Below are positions 26,595 through 35,594 of a stretch of DNA of 64,000 bases, piece by piece. Numbering within the stretch: the stretch's first letter is position 1; each line of letters opens with the position of its first letter. The notes beneath the pieces were generated by a model. It saw only the letters and a list, made by a program, of their open reading frames with translations, had not been told where the DNA came from and did no database searches. The position numbers were made by a program, and so were the translations under genes. Origin of the DNA: BJGO01 sp039810885 (GTDB lineage Bacteria; Bacteroidota; Bacteroidia; Chitinophagales; UBA10324); NCBI GenBank assembly GCA_039810885.1, contig JBDHXV010000004.1:1-64000 (forward strand). The letters are read 5' to 3'.

Positions 26595-27899
26595 TTATTT
26601 TGACTCGTCTTCTTTGAAGAGTTCTTCTTTCTTTACCACAATGACAACCATGCCATCTTTTAATATTTTAGATATTGCACTATAGGGGGCATCTACTACT
26701 TGTTGTTTCTCTTCCAGTCCACTTTTAATTTCTATAAATTCATCATCTTGGATACCGGTAGTTACATTTACCGCCGAAAGTTTATCTCCTTTATTTAATA
26801 CGAATACTATGGGTTGTACTTTCTTTTCTTGTGTGCTGTCTCCTGTTACAATAGTCGTTACCGATTGAATAGGGACCTTAAGTGCATTCTCTACCTTACG
26901 TGTTTTAATATCAACGGCGCAACTCATTCCGGGTAGTAATGGGAATTTCTTTTGCTCTGCGTTAATCATATCCACATACGTATCCGGTAAGATTAAAATC
27001 TTCACTGTAAAATTAGTGACTTGGTCGGTGCTTCCTGCGGCGGCAGACGAGTTCGCCGAATTGGCTATCTCGGTTACTACACCCTTAAACTTTTTATCGT
27101 TGTACGCATCAAGTGTAATCTCTGCGGTATCTCCTAAACCTACGCGCAACACATCACTCTCGCCTACATCAACACGTGCTTCCATTGCAAACAGGTTACT
27201 GATTCGAAACATTTCAGTACCTGCCATTTGATATGTAGCAACTACGCGTTCTCCTCTTTCGACATTCATCTTTGAAATAATTCCTCCCACAGGGGCAATG
27301 ATGCTCGTTTTGCTCAAGTCGTCTCGCGCCTGCTTAACGCCTGCTTGAGCACTTTCCACATTAAACTTAGCCGCATCCACTTGTTGTTGCATACCGTTGT
27401 AATTAGCCAAAGCGGCTTTGTACTGCGTTTCTATCTGATCAAAATCAGAGGCGGCAATTACTTTTTGTTCAAATAAAGTCTTATTACGATTATAGTTTTT
27501 TTGTGCATTTTCAAATTGCACTTGCAATTGCGTCAGCTGAGCTAAGGTATTCAGATGATTGGCTTTAGCCGTGTTCAGTGTGGCAACGGCACGATCCAAA
27601 GCTGCGATGTAGTTATCCGGTTTTATGCGCGCAAGTTCCATGCCTGCATATACGGAATCGCCTTCCTTAACATATAGTTCTATGATTTCGCCGGCCACAT
27701 CGGGACTGATTTTTACTTCGAGTGATGGATAGATTTTTCCGCTTGCCGTAACGGTTTCCGTAATGTTGCCTCGTACAACTTCTGCCACACTGACTTTTAA
27801 ATGAGCATTCCCTCCGATAAATCCCATTTTCTTACCTATTATGATAAACACAATGAGTGCAACTACTACGAAGGCAGCAATCCAATAAATCCGTTTCAT
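26595..27899 (-). CDS. Periplasmic adaptor of RND/MacA-type efflux
   Basis: A 434-residue membrane fusion protein with an N-terminal membrane anchor (~6-24), a first lipoyl half with KVSVAEVVRGNITETVTASG, an alpha-hairpin coiled coil (~95-200), a second lipoyl half with ISKMNVERGERVVA, beta-barrel and membrane-proximal domains. It connects an inner-membrane transporter to the outer-membrane TolC channel. Its start overlaps the stop of the TolC gene (TAATG). No RND pump or MacB permease is adjacent; gpsA follows instead. Such adaptors in Bacteroidota often pair with MacB-type ABC permeases, which must be elsewhere here. Confidence 0.9.
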   Translation of the reverse strand: MKRIYWIAAFVVVALIVFIIIGKKMGFIGGNAHLKVSVAEVVRGNITETVTASGKIYPSLEVKISPDVAGEIIELYVKEGDSVYAGMELARIKPDNYIAALDRAVATLNTAKANHLNTLAQLTQLQVQFENAQKNYNRNKTLFEQKVIAASDFDQIETQYKAALANYNGMQQQVDAAKFNVESAQAGVKQARDDLSKTSIIAPVGGIISKMNVERGERVVATYQMAGTEMFRISNLFAMEARVDVGESDVLRVGLGDTAEITLDAYNDKKFKGVVTEIANSANSSAAAGSTDQVTNFTVKILILPDTYVDMINAEQKKFPLLPGMSCAVDIKTRKVENALKVPIQSVTTIVTGDSTQEKKVQPIVFVLNKGDKLSAVNVTTGIQDDEFIEIKSGLEEKQQVVDAPYSAISKILKDGMVVIVVKKEELFKEDESK

Positions 27900-29320
27900 T
27901 AGGGTAGTGTTATTTTATTACCTTGATAAAAATCAAGAATTTTTAATTTAAAGAGATAGTCATACTTCGCTTGAAGCAGTTGAGATTCGGCGTCGTATAA
28001 ATTCTTACGGGCCGTGCTGTAATCATATACATTCGTAACTCCGACTTCATATCGTTTTTGTGTAAAATCAAATGCTATTTGTAAAGACTCCAGTAGTTTT
28101 TTTTGTGAAGCATAGCGCGATGAAGCCGCCTGTGCATCAGCATAAGCCGTGCTAATATCTCGTTTTAGGTTAAGTTTGGTTTGATCATAATTAAATCGAG
28201 CGATGCTCCATTGCAACTTACTTCGCTTTATTCCCGCATTAGTGCTCCATCCGTTTAGTATGGGGATGGAAATTCCCAGACCATAATTCTTACCTAAATT
28301 ATTGTTTAGCTGGTCAGCAAAAGGAATGTTCTTGTAATGGTAAGTTAATTCCGGTGCCACAACCAATTGGTTCGTTGCCATAACATATCCTATGGGATAA
28401 ATCGCCCCTGTGGTGTCATATCCTGTTACGTTTTTTGCAGCATCAGAATAACTGGTAAATAAACTATAACTGAAGTTAATGCTTGGATATCGCCCACCTC
28501 GCGCCACTTGCAGGGTTTTAAATGAACTTTGAAGATTGTAGTAACTGCTCATCACACTAGGAAAGGAGACCACCGCTTTATTAAATATACTATCGACGGC
28601 CCCGCTCCCATACTCAAAATGTTCGGGTAGCTCTATGGAAGGCACTTCTACATCAACCGGCTTTTCAAGGTTCAACAACAACTGAAGGTTTAACAATGCG
28701 ATATTCTGTTGGTTACGCGCAGCTATCAGATTCACTTCATCTTGTGCTACTTGAGCGTCTATATTGTAATTAGCGGATTCAGATTGCACGCCTGACGCGA
28801 CTAATTTCTTTGTACGTTCTTGTTGTTCTTTGCTTAGCGCAAGCGTTTGCTCTGCGCGCAATAGTTGCTCCTTTGCCATAACTATCTGCAAATAAGCATT
28901 GGCTACGTTTAATGAAACATCATTTAGTGTTTGCTCTGCACTATATTTTGATGACATGTAAGCATAGTAACTTTCTCGCATCTGATTTAGTTTGCGAAGG
29001 CCTCCAAACAAGGTTATGGAAGTGCTGATGGTGCCGCTTCCGCCAGTTATGTTTTGTACGATATACGTATTTGTTGTAGGGTCAATATTCCGTCCGCGGC
29101 TGATGCCATAACTTCCGTTGGCATTCAGGTTAGGGAGAAAGTTAAACTTGCTTTGTGAATAATTAACTTCATTGAGTTCAGCATTTAGTTGTGTAATCTT
29201 TAGTTGAATATTATTCTCGCGTGCATAACTGATACACCTATCCAAAGTCCATATTGGCTGAGCAAATACTATATTGTGTAAGCCACAAAATAGTAAAAAA
29301 AGGATAAAATACGGTTTCAT
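27899..29320 (-). CDS. TolC-family outer membrane efflux protein
   Basis: A 473-residue outer membrane channel with a signal peptide (MKPYFILFLLFCGL, ending VFAQ). Two homologous long helical repeats carry typical TolC motifs: SQSKFNFLPNLNANGSYGIS near the start, VARGGRYPSINFSYS, and YEVGVTNVYDYSTARKNLYDAE near the end. It forms a trimer spanning the outer membrane and reaching toward the adaptor. I chose the ATG at 29320; the in-frame TTG at 29332 lies inside the -7 box. It leads an operon with the adaptor and gpsA. Confidence 0.93.
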   Translation of the reverse strand: MKPYFILFLLFCGLHNIVFAQPIWTLDRCISYARENNIQLKITQLNAELNEVNYSQSKFNFLPNLNANGSYGISRGRNIDPTTNTYIVQNITGGSGTISTSITLFGGLRKLNQMRESYYAYMSSKYSAEQTLNDVSLNVANAYLQIVMAKEQLLRAEQTLALSKEQQERTKKLVASGVQSESANYNIDAQVAQDEVNLIAARNQQNIALLNLQLLLNLEKPVDVEVPSIELPEHFEYGSGAVDSIFNKAVVSFPSVMSSYYNLQSSFKTLQVARGGRYPSINFSYSLFTSYSDAAKNVTGYDTTGAIYPIGYVMATNQLVVAPELTYHYKNIPFADQLNNNLGKNYGLGISIPILNGWSTNAGIKRSKLQWSIARFNYDQTKLNLKRDISTAYADAQAASSRYASQKKLLESLQIAFDFTQKRYEVGVTNVYDYSTARKNLYDAESQLLQAKYDYLFKLKILDFYQGNKITLP

Positions 29321-29329
29321 CAAACAGGG

Positions 29330-29337
29330 CAAATATA
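29330..29337 (-). promoter_or_regulatory. Promoter -7 box for tolC-adaptor-gpsA
   Basis: The minus strand reads TATATTTG (exact TAnnTTTG), 9 nt before the ATG at 29320. It rules out the alternative TTG start at 29332. Confidence 0.5.
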
Positions 29338-29389
29338 GCGGCTTGCTTTTTAGCTTCCGATGACTTAATTATGTATTTACATTAACGTT

Positions 29390-29397
29390 TAAATTTG
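29390..29397 (+). promoter_or_regulatory. Possible promoter -7 box abutting tadA
   Basis: TAAATTTG matches TAnnTTTG exactly but ends 1 nt before the tadA ATG. If active, the transcript would begin at or inside the start codon; a chance match cannot be excluded. Confidence 0.3.
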
Positions 29398-29398
29398 A

Positions 29399-29836
29399 AT
29401 GTCTAACGAGTATTATATGCGCGAGGCCTTAAAAGAGGCTCATAAAGCTTTCGAAAAAGATGAAGTGCCCATTGGATCTGTATTAGTTTATAATAAGCAA
29501 ATTGTTGCCCGTGGTCACAATCAGGTAGAACTCTTACAAGATATAACAGCCCATGCAGAGATTCTTTGTATAACGGCGGCTTCAGCAGCCTTTCATAGCA
29601 AGTATCTTACTGATTATAGTCTTTATGTAACATTGGAACCATGCATGATGTGCGCCTCCGCAATTGGCTGGGCACAGATTTCACACCTGGTTTTTGGAGC
29701 CTACGATGAGCAAAAAGGGTTTACGCTTTACGCACCTTCTCCCCTGCACCCTAAGTGTTTGGTGGAGGGGGGTATATTACAACAGGAATGTAGTGTATTA
29801 TTAAAAGATTTTTTTAAAAAAATAAGAGGCAAGTAA
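29399..29836 (+). CDS. tadA: tRNA-specific adenosine deaminase TadA
   Basis: Deaminates A34 to inosine in tRNA-Arg(ACG). The 145-residue zinc deaminase has the catalytic HAE motif (~51-53), PCMMC (~81-85) for zinc, and the leading MREALKEAHKAFEKDEVPIG typical of TadA. The C-terminus is of normal length. The start at 29399 gives MSNEYYMREA; a second ATG at 29417 would also retain the catalytic core. The nearest promoter box abuts the start codon. Confidence 0.92.
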   Translation: MSNEYYMREALKEAHKAFEKDEVPIGSVLVYNKQIVARGHNQVELLQDITAHAEILCITAASAAFHSKYLTDYSLYVTLEPCMMCASAIGWAQISHLVFGAYDEQKGFTLYAPSPLHPKCLVEGGILQQECSVLLKDFFKKIRGK

Positions 29837-29880
29837 ACAGTGGCCGAAAGCCTTGAAGAATTATTTAAAATTGCAACCCA

Positions 29881-31383
29881 ATGAGTGAACACATATTTGA
29901 AATCGGATCTCGTCCGCTGAACCTTGCGGAGTTGAGTAAATTGAATCAAGGTAACGTGACGTTAGGATTAAGCGAAGATGCTCAAGAGCGGATTTTACAC
30001 TGTCGCACGTATCTAAATCAGAAAATGCAAGACAGCGGTAGCCTCTACTATGGAATCAATACCGGATTCGGCTCCTTATGTAATGTAAAGGTTTCTCCTG
30101 AACAATGTGGCACACTTCAAGAGAATTTGATGATGAGTCATGCTTGTGGTATGGGAGAAGCAGTAAATAAAGAAATTGTGCGTTGGATGCTGCTATTAAA
30201 AGTACAATCCTTGAGCTACGGTCACTCCGGAGTGGATTTGGCTACTGTATGGCGGTTAATTGACTTTTTTAATCATGGCATTTATCCGGTCGTATTTACT
30301 CAAGGTTCGTTAGGCGCCTCCGGCGATCTGGCACCTTTGGCTCATTTATGTTTACCCTTGATAGGTAAAGGAAAGGTGCAATATAATGGGACACTATATG
30401 ATGCTGAATCTTTATTTCCTCACTTCAAGTGGAAGGCCTTAAAGCTACAATCTAAGGAAGGACTTGCCTTATTGAACGGCACCCAATTTATGAGCGCCTA
30501 TGCGGTTCACATTTTATTGCGTACACAAAGTTTATTATTGTGGAGCGATATTATTGCTGCATTATCTTGTGATGCTTTTGATTGTAAAGCAGAGCCGTTC
30601 AATGCCCTCCTGCACAACGCACGCCCACATACAGGGCAAATTCATACTGCTGCAACTATACGTAAATTGCTTAGCGGAAGTGAAATATCTGCACAAACTA
30701 AAAAACAAGTTCAAGACCCATATTCATTCCGGTGCATTCCACAAGTGCACGGTGCTTCAAAAGATGCTATAGATTATGTAATACATGTTGTTGAAACAGA
30801 GATTAATTCGGTAACCGATAATCCTAATGTTTTTGCACAGGAAGATGAGATACTTTCGGGGGGCAACTTTCACGGACAACCTTTGGCATTAAGCCTTGAC
30901 TTCCTTGCTATTGCCTTGAGTGAGTTAGGCAGCATCTCTGAGCGCCGCACTTATCAATTAATAAGCGGGCAACGCGGGCTTCCTGCATTTCTTATTAAGA
31001 ATGCAGGATTAAACAGCGGCCTGATGATTCCACAATATACCGCTGCTTCCATTGCAAGCCAGAACAAGCAACTTTGTTCACCGGCTTCCGTTGATTCCAT
31101 TGTAAGCAGTAATGGTCAGGAAGACCACGTGAGTATGGGAGCAAACGCCGCAACTAAATGCCTTCGCGTATTAGAAAATACCGAACGAATCTTATCTATT
31201 GAATTATTAAATGCTGTACAGGCTCTTGATTTTAGAAAACCATTACGGAGCAGCCCTATACTTGAGAAAATTATCGGAGACTATCGTTTGGCCGTATCTT
31301 TTAATGAGCAAGATCGGGTGTTGCATGAAGATTTGGAGGCTTCGTTAAATTTTATTTTGAACTATCAACTCCCATCTATTTGA
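29881..31383 (+). CDS. hutH: Histidine ammonia-lyase
   Basis: Converts histidine to urocanate, the first step of histidine use. The 500-residue enzyme belongs to the MIO aromatic lyases; the Ala-Ser-Gly triad that cyclises to the cofactor is at ~147-149 in GSLGASGDLAPLAHL. YYGINTGFGSLCN and NLMMSHACGMGE carry the SH pair typical of histidine rather than phenylalanine or tyrosine lyases. FHGQPLALSLD is also standard. It is not flanked by hutU, hutI or hutG. Its stop overlaps the TTG start of the next gene (TTGA). Confidence 0.9.
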   Translation: MSEHIFEIGSRPLNLAELSKLNQGNVTLGLSEDAQERILHCRTYLNQKMQDSGSLYYGINTGFGSLCNVKVSPEQCGTLQENLMMSHACGMGEAVNKEIVRWMLLLKVQSLSYGHSGVDLATVWRLIDFFNHGIYPVVFTQGSLGASGDLAPLAHLCLPLIGKGKVQYNGTLYDAESLFPHFKWKALKLQSKEGLALLNGTQFMSAYAVHILLRTQSLLLWSDIIAALSCDAFDCKAEPFNALLHNARPHTGQIHTAATIRKLLSGSEISAQTKKQVQDPYSFRCIPQVHGASKDAIDYVIHVVETEINSVTDNPNVFAQEDEILSGGNFHGQPLALSLDFLAIALSELGSISERRTYQLISGQRGLPAFLIKNAGLNSGLMIPQYTAASIASQNKQLCSPASVDSIVSSNGQEDHVSMGANAATKCLRVLENTERILSIELLNAVQALDFRKPLRSSPILEKIIGDYRLAVSFNEQDRVLHEDLEASLNFILNYQLPSI

Positions 31384-32156
31384 ACCGAGCAGAGGTAAAA
31401 AGATTGTTAAATGAAAAAGCGAAGCAATTCAATAACCCTTCGTTTATTATAAATGATCCGATAAGTATTCCACACCTGTTCGAGAAAAAGCAGGATATTG
31501 AAATATCCGGACTCTTCTCTGCTGCGCTTGCTTGGGGGCAACGAAAGACAATTATAGAAAACAATATAAAACTGATGCAGTTGATGGAGATGTCGCCTTA
31601 TGAGTTTATTACACAGCACGAAGAGAAAGATTTGGAACGTTTTTCTGGCTTTGTGCATCGAACATTCAATACTACCGACCTGCTTTATTTCATCTATTTC
31701 TTAAAAAATTATTATCAGACTCATTCTTCTCTGGAGGATGCATTTATACCGCTTGCTCAAACAAATGAAGAATATGGATATGATGCACTAACGCAATTTC
31801 ATCATATATTTTTTTCACTCGATATTCTGTCGCAACGAACACGAAAACACATTGCAACACCGGAGCGCAACTCGGCGTGTAAACGATTGAATATGTATTT
31901 ACGCTGGATGGTGCGCCGCGATGACAAAGGTGTAGATTTCGGAATCTGGACACGCATTCTGCCCTCGCAATTAATTTGCCCATTAGATATTCACGTACAA
32001 CGGGTAGCACGCTCCTTACAATTACTTACCCGCAAACAAAATGACTGGAAAGCAGCCATTGAGCTTACCCGTAATTTGCGCATGTTCAATCACGATGACC
32101 CTGTAATTTACGACTACGCTTTATTTGGATTAGGTGTTATGGAGAAATGGCGTTGA
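31380..32156 (+). CDS. TIGR02757 family protein (DUF2400)
   Basis: A 258-residue protein of unknown function, conserved in Bacteroidota. It has NDPISIPHLFEKKQDIEISG, AALAWGQRKTIIENN and a C-terminal LICPLDIHVQRVARSLQLL, which together mark TIGR02757. The all-helical arrangement with a conserved DIHVQR motif is reminiscent of HhH-GPD DNA glycosylase folds, but catalysis is unproven. The TTG start at 31380 is forced because the first internal ATG is at residue ~65. It overlaps hutH by 4 nt and abuts tdk end to end with no gap. Confidence 0.85.
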   Translation: MNRAEVKRLLNEKAKQFNNPSFIINDPISIPHLFEKKQDIEISGLFSAALAWGQRKTIIENNIKLMQLMEMSPYEFITQHEEKDLERFSGFVHRTFNTTDLLYFIYFLKNYYQTHSSLEDAFIPLAQTNEEYGYDALTQFHHIFFSLDILSQRTRKHIATPERNSACKRLNMYLRWMVRRDDKGVDFGIWTRILPSQLICPLDIHVQRVARSLQLLTRKQNDWKAAIELTRNLRMFNHDDPVIYDYALFGLGVMEKWR

Positions 32157-32738
32157 TTAACGCTTGTTTTCCATTCCATCGATAAAGCAAGTTCTGCAAC
32201 GTGGTTCATAATGATTTTTTGCACCAAGCAATACTGTTGATTCAATATCGGATAAACGATAAGAGTAGGAAGCTAAGTTTCCACATTTTACACAGATGGC
32301 GTGCACCTTAGTTATATATTCTGCTTGTGCCAGTAATTGAGGCATAGTGCCGAAAGGTTTCGCGGAAAAGTCCATATCTAACCCGGCAATGATAACCCGA
32401 ATGCCGCGATTTGCAAGCTCTTCACATACTCTTGGCAAGGCATCATCAAAAAATTGTGCTTCATCTATACCAACAACTTCTATGTCAGAAACTAATGCGG
32501 GGATATCCGATGCATGTTTGACCGGTACGGAGGTAATGCTGTTTTCATCGTGCGATACAATTTTGACTTCATCATACCGCACATCCAGCTTGGGCTTAAA
32601 AATAGCTACGTTCTGATTCGCAATCTTAGCACGTTTTAACCGACGAATTAACTCCTCCGTCTTTCCGGAAAACATGCATCCGCAAACAACTTCAATCCAT
32701 CCGTTGCGGTGGGGTTTAACATACGGCTCTAAAAACAC
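32157..32738 (-). CDS. tdk: Thymidine kinase
   Basis: Phosphorylates thymidine to dTMP for salvage. The 193-residue type II enzyme has Walker A GCMFSGKTEELIRRL (~20-34), DEAQFF (~95) with the catalytic base, and a C-terminal zinc ribbon (CVKCGNLA ... CRTC). It starts at a GTG (32738): MFLEPYVKPHRNGWIEVVCG matches the conserved family N-terminus, and the first internal ATG lies inside the Walker A. It follows the methyltransferase gene after 1 nt and so probably shares its promoter. Confidence 0.94.
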   Translation of the reverse strand: MFLEPYVKPHRNGWIEVVCGCMFSGKTEELIRRLKRAKIANQNVAIFKPKLDVRYDEVKIVSHDENSITSVPVKHASDIPALVSDIEVVGIDEAQFFDDALPRVCEELANRGIRVIIAGLDMDFSAKPFGTMPQLLAQAEYITKVHAICVKCGNLASYSYRLSDIESTVLLGAKNHYEPRCRTCFIDGMENKR

Positions 32739-32739
32739 G

Positions 32740-33468
32740 TCAGGTGGCCCTCAAGGTTTTATTATTCAAGTAATGATGTAGATATTCGGGGTCAACTAAT
32801 GATATGACCTCTTTACGTTTTTGTTCTAAAAAGGAGTAAGGCAATTCTTCATAAAATTTTTCGGGTTTAAGGTTCATCCAATCGGAGGGGTTAAAATTAG
32901 GTTTCGGGAAGGCGATACCTAAACCGTAATCACAGTTGAGTGTGAATAAATCAAATTGATCTAAGCGTTTATTTAACTGAATAAAATGGTGGAAAGATTT
33001 CCACGAATCGCCACACCAAAAACTCTTCTCCTTATGTACTGACCTTGCGGCACTACGCGAAGCTGCCGGCAGGGCCAACGCTTCAGTTTCAGGATTAATA
33101 TCATGTAAAACGAGGGCACTATGCAGATGAATGTGTTGCAGCGTATGAATAATATCAAAAAAAGTTTGCTGATAGGTATGTAGTCCATCAATAAAGACTA
33201 CATCAAATACTGTTTTCTTGTTTGATCTTATTATTTCATTGAAAAAGATATCGCTTGTGGTGTGTTTATATTTATTACGCAAATTCTCTGGCCTCTTTCG
33301 GATGGCATGCAACTTATATCGGAATGTGATTTTCATATCCGGATCAACTGCAGTTTTATATGGTGCTCGTATTTCCATAAAACAGCGACCGTCAAAAACT
33401 CCTATTTCTAAATATTTTCGGGCTGAAAGCTTGTCTATAATGAGTTGTATAACATCTTTTCGTTCCAT
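32740..33468 (-). CDS. SAM-dependent methyltransferase, class I-like
   Basis: A 242-residue protein with a Rossmann-like methyltransferase fold: YLEIGVFDGRCFMEI as motif I, VFDVVFIDGLHTYQQTFFDI as motif IV with the family-24 DGLHTY element, and LVLHDINPETEAL following. Such Methyltransf_24 proteins modify small molecules or glycans. The substrate is not visible. It has a good promoter (33485-33511) 16 nt before its ATG and precedes tdk by 1 nt. Confidence 0.78.
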   Translation of the reverse strand: MERKDVIQLIIDKLSARKYLEIGVFDGRCFMEIRAPYKTAVDPDMKITFRYKLHAIRKRPENLRNKYKHTTSDIFFNEIIRSNKKTVFDVVFIDGLHTYQQTFFDIIHTLQHIHLHSALVLHDINPETEALALPAASRSAARSVHKEKSFWCGDSWKSFHHFIQLNKRLDQFDLFTLNCDYGLGIAFPKPNFNPSDWMNLKPEKFYEELPYSFLEQKRKEVISLVDPEYLHHYLNNKTLRAT

Positions 33469-33484
33469 TCTTATCCTGCTGTGA

Positions 33485-33511
33485 CAAATATAACTTTTTG
33501 CGGTAAAGCAA
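33485..33511 (-). promoter_or_regulatory. Promoter for methyltransferase-tdk operon
   Basis: On the minus strand TTG (33509-33511) lies 16 nt before TATATTTG (33485-33492, exact TAnnTTTG). The -7 box ends 16 nt before the ATG at 33468. Both boxes are good. Confidence 0.6.
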
Positions 33512-33607
33512 TAGGCTTATTCAATCTATGTAAGATTGATTCTACCATTTATCGAATAAAATAAGAGAATTTATCGTTAAGCAATTACTTTTACACAGAT
33601 ATATAAT

Positions 33608-34360
33608 ATGGATATTGGCGTTCAAACAAAGATTACAGTACTGGTAGAGAAAATCAACTACTTGCAACACTCTATTGCACAAAATAACGGTGTGGTGAGC
33701 AAGGTAGATAAAGATTTACTGGTGAATTATGTGCGTGAATTATATGAGTTAGTACTGAGCCTTCCGGTTAATATGCCTCAGTACCCAACTCAGGGCTACA
33801 ACGCGCCCGAGCCGACTGCTTCATATCCACCATATCCTCAACAAAACTACCAACCCAATTATCCACAAACACAGGTTCCTCAACAAAATCCAAGCTATCC
33901 CCAGCCTCCTTTACCCTCAACACCTCAACAAACAGCGGGCACGCCTCCTATACCGCCTTCACAAAAGGCGGGGAATGAATTAAATGCATCATTTACATTC
34001 AGCAGCGGTAAAAGAACCTTATCAGACACCATTAAAATTAAAGTAGCCGGAGATAAGCCTTCGATAAATGAGAACTTTAAACGTGAAGATAAAGACATTG
34101 CATCGAGAATGCAACTCACCCCGATTAAGGATTTAAAGATCTTCATCAGTTTAAATAAACGATTCTCTTATATCAATTTCTTGTTTGGCAATGATGCAAG
34201 TTTATATGATGAAGCTATCACCTACCTCAACTCGTGTGATTCGTTTGAAACGGCAAAGCAATACCTCAACACCTATTTACAGCCGAAGCTTAACTGGGCA
34301 GATGATAATGAGATGGTAACCGAGTTTAAGACTCTGGTGGAGCGTCGTTATATCATGTAA
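33608..34360 (+). CDS. Proline-rich Bacteroidota protein of unknown function
   Basis: A 250-residue protein of three parts. Residues 1-57 are a helical N-terminal segment (KITVLVEKINYLQHSIAQN). Residues ~58-120 are a low-complexity linker rich in P, Q and Y with short repeats (PQYPTQGYNAPEP, YPPYPQQNYQPNYPQTQ). Residues ~150-250 form a conserved helical domain ending IFISLNKRFSYINFLFGNDASLY and FKTLVERRYIM, seen in many Bacteroidota proteins I remember but without a named function. There is no signal peptide or membrane segment. Its 3' end overlaps waaA by 8 nt convergently. Confidence 0.75.
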   Translation: MDIGVQTKITVLVEKINYLQHSIAQNNGVVSKVDKDLLVNYVRELYELVLSLPVNMPQYPTQGYNAPEPTASYPPYPQQNYQPNYPQTQVPQQNPSYPQPPLPSTPQQTAGTPPIPPSQKAGNELNASFTFSSGKRTLSDTIKIKVAGDKPSINENFKREDKDIASRMQLTPIKDLKIFISLNKRFSYINFLFGNDASLYDEAITYLNSCDSFETAKQYLNTYLQPKLNWADDNEMVTEFKTLVERRYIM

Positions 34361-35594
34361 GTATTTTTTCTATATCGCTTACGACTTTTTCTGTTGCCCC
34401 CTTATTCGATTGAACATACTCTTTGTTTATGTTGCCTGTCTTTTTCATTTTAACCTCATCATTAAGGTATGTTTCTAATATTGTTGCCAGTTCTATTTGG
34501 TTATTAACAACCTGAGCACCGCCAAGTTTCAGCAACTCAAGCGCCTCTCTGAATTTTTGAAAATTCGGGCCAAACAATATAGGCTTTCCATAAACTGCAG
34601 CTTCTAATATATTGTGGATGCCCGCACCAAATCCGCCCCCTATATAGGCAATATCCGCATAGCGATATAATGCGGATAGCAGTCCGATTTTATCCAGAAC
34701 CAAAATCTGTTTTAGGTTTACTTCCTTACTCTCATTTATTGAAGTATAATTTACTGCATTAGAAATGCTCAGAAGTATCTGTTGAATATGACTTGCGTTG
34801 ATTTCGTGAGGCACTATAATCCATTTCACTGTAGGAAATTTTGAAACTATAGAAAGAAAGAGTTCTTCATCTTCCGGCCACGTACTCCCTGCAACTACAC
34901 ATTTATCTTCTCCTATAAATTCTTTTATAAAAGGGATCTGAACATCTTGGCTTCCCACTTGCAGAACTCTGTCAAAACGTGTATCTCCGGCAACTTGGAT
35001 ATTCTGAACATCATACTCTATCAATAACTTTTTGCTACATTCATCCTGAACATACAAACGATGAAAACTCCGGAGTGCTTTTAAGAATATTCTACCATAA
35101 GGTTTAAAAAATATTTGTGAAGGTCTGAAGGTTGCTGAAAGCAATAAAAGAGGAACTCCTTGCTTCTTGCATTGAAAAATATAATTAAGCCAAAACTCGT
35201 ATTTAACAAACAGTGCGACAGCCGGTTTTACAGCAGTAATAAATCGTTTTGCATTGCGTGGTGTGTCTAAGGGCAAATAATAAATTACATCTGCTCCATA
35301 ATAATTTTTTCTCAGTTCATATCCTGATGGTGAAAAGAAAGTAAGTAATAATTTATATCCGGGAAACTCTTTGCGAATACGTTCTAAAACTGGTCTTCCT
35401 TGTTCAAACTCTCCTAGCGATGCACAATGCATCCAGATTACGGGCTGCTTATTATCAGTAAAGTGGCGTTCAATACTCAACATCAAATTTTTACGTCCTT
35501 CAACCCATAAAGCTGCTTTGTGATTAAACATTGAGGCTATGCGAATGAAACCTCCATACAGGAATATCCCGATTTGATAAATCAAAAATGTCAT
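34353..35594 (-). CDS. waaA: 3-deoxy-D-manno-octulosonic acid transferase (Kdo)
   Basis: Transfers Kdo to lipid A, attaching the inner core of lipopolysaccharide. The ~413-residue GT30 protein has an N-terminal anchor (FLIYQIGIFLYGGFIRI), WMHCASLGEFEQGRPVLE, YYLPLDTPRNAKRFI, GSTWPEDEEL, WIIVPHE and GGGFGAGIHNILEAAVYGKPI. All are KdtA/WaaA motifs. I chose the ATG at 35594; its A is also the last base of the upstream stop (TGATG). A TTG at 35597 is the alternative. Confidence 0.93.
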   Translation of the reverse strand: MTFLIYQIGIFLYGGFIRIASMFNHKAALWVEGRKNLMLSIERHFTDNKQPVIWMHCASLGEFEQGRPVLERIRKEFPGYKLLLTFFSPSGYELRKNYYGADVIYYLPLDTPRNAKRFITAVKPAVALFVKYEFWLNYIFQCKKQGVPLLLLSATFRPSQIFFKPYGRIFLKALRSFHRLYVQDECSKKLLIEYDVQNIQVAGDTRFDRVLQVGSQDVQIPFIKEFIGEDKCVVAGSTWPEDEELFLSIVSKFPTVKWIIVPHEINASHIQQILLSISNAVNYTSINESKEVNLKQILVLDKIGLLSALYRYADIAYIGGGFGAGIHNILEAAVYGKPILFGPNFQKFREALELLKLGGAQVVNNQIELATILETYLNDEVKMKKTGNINKEYVQSNKGATEKVVSDIEKILT

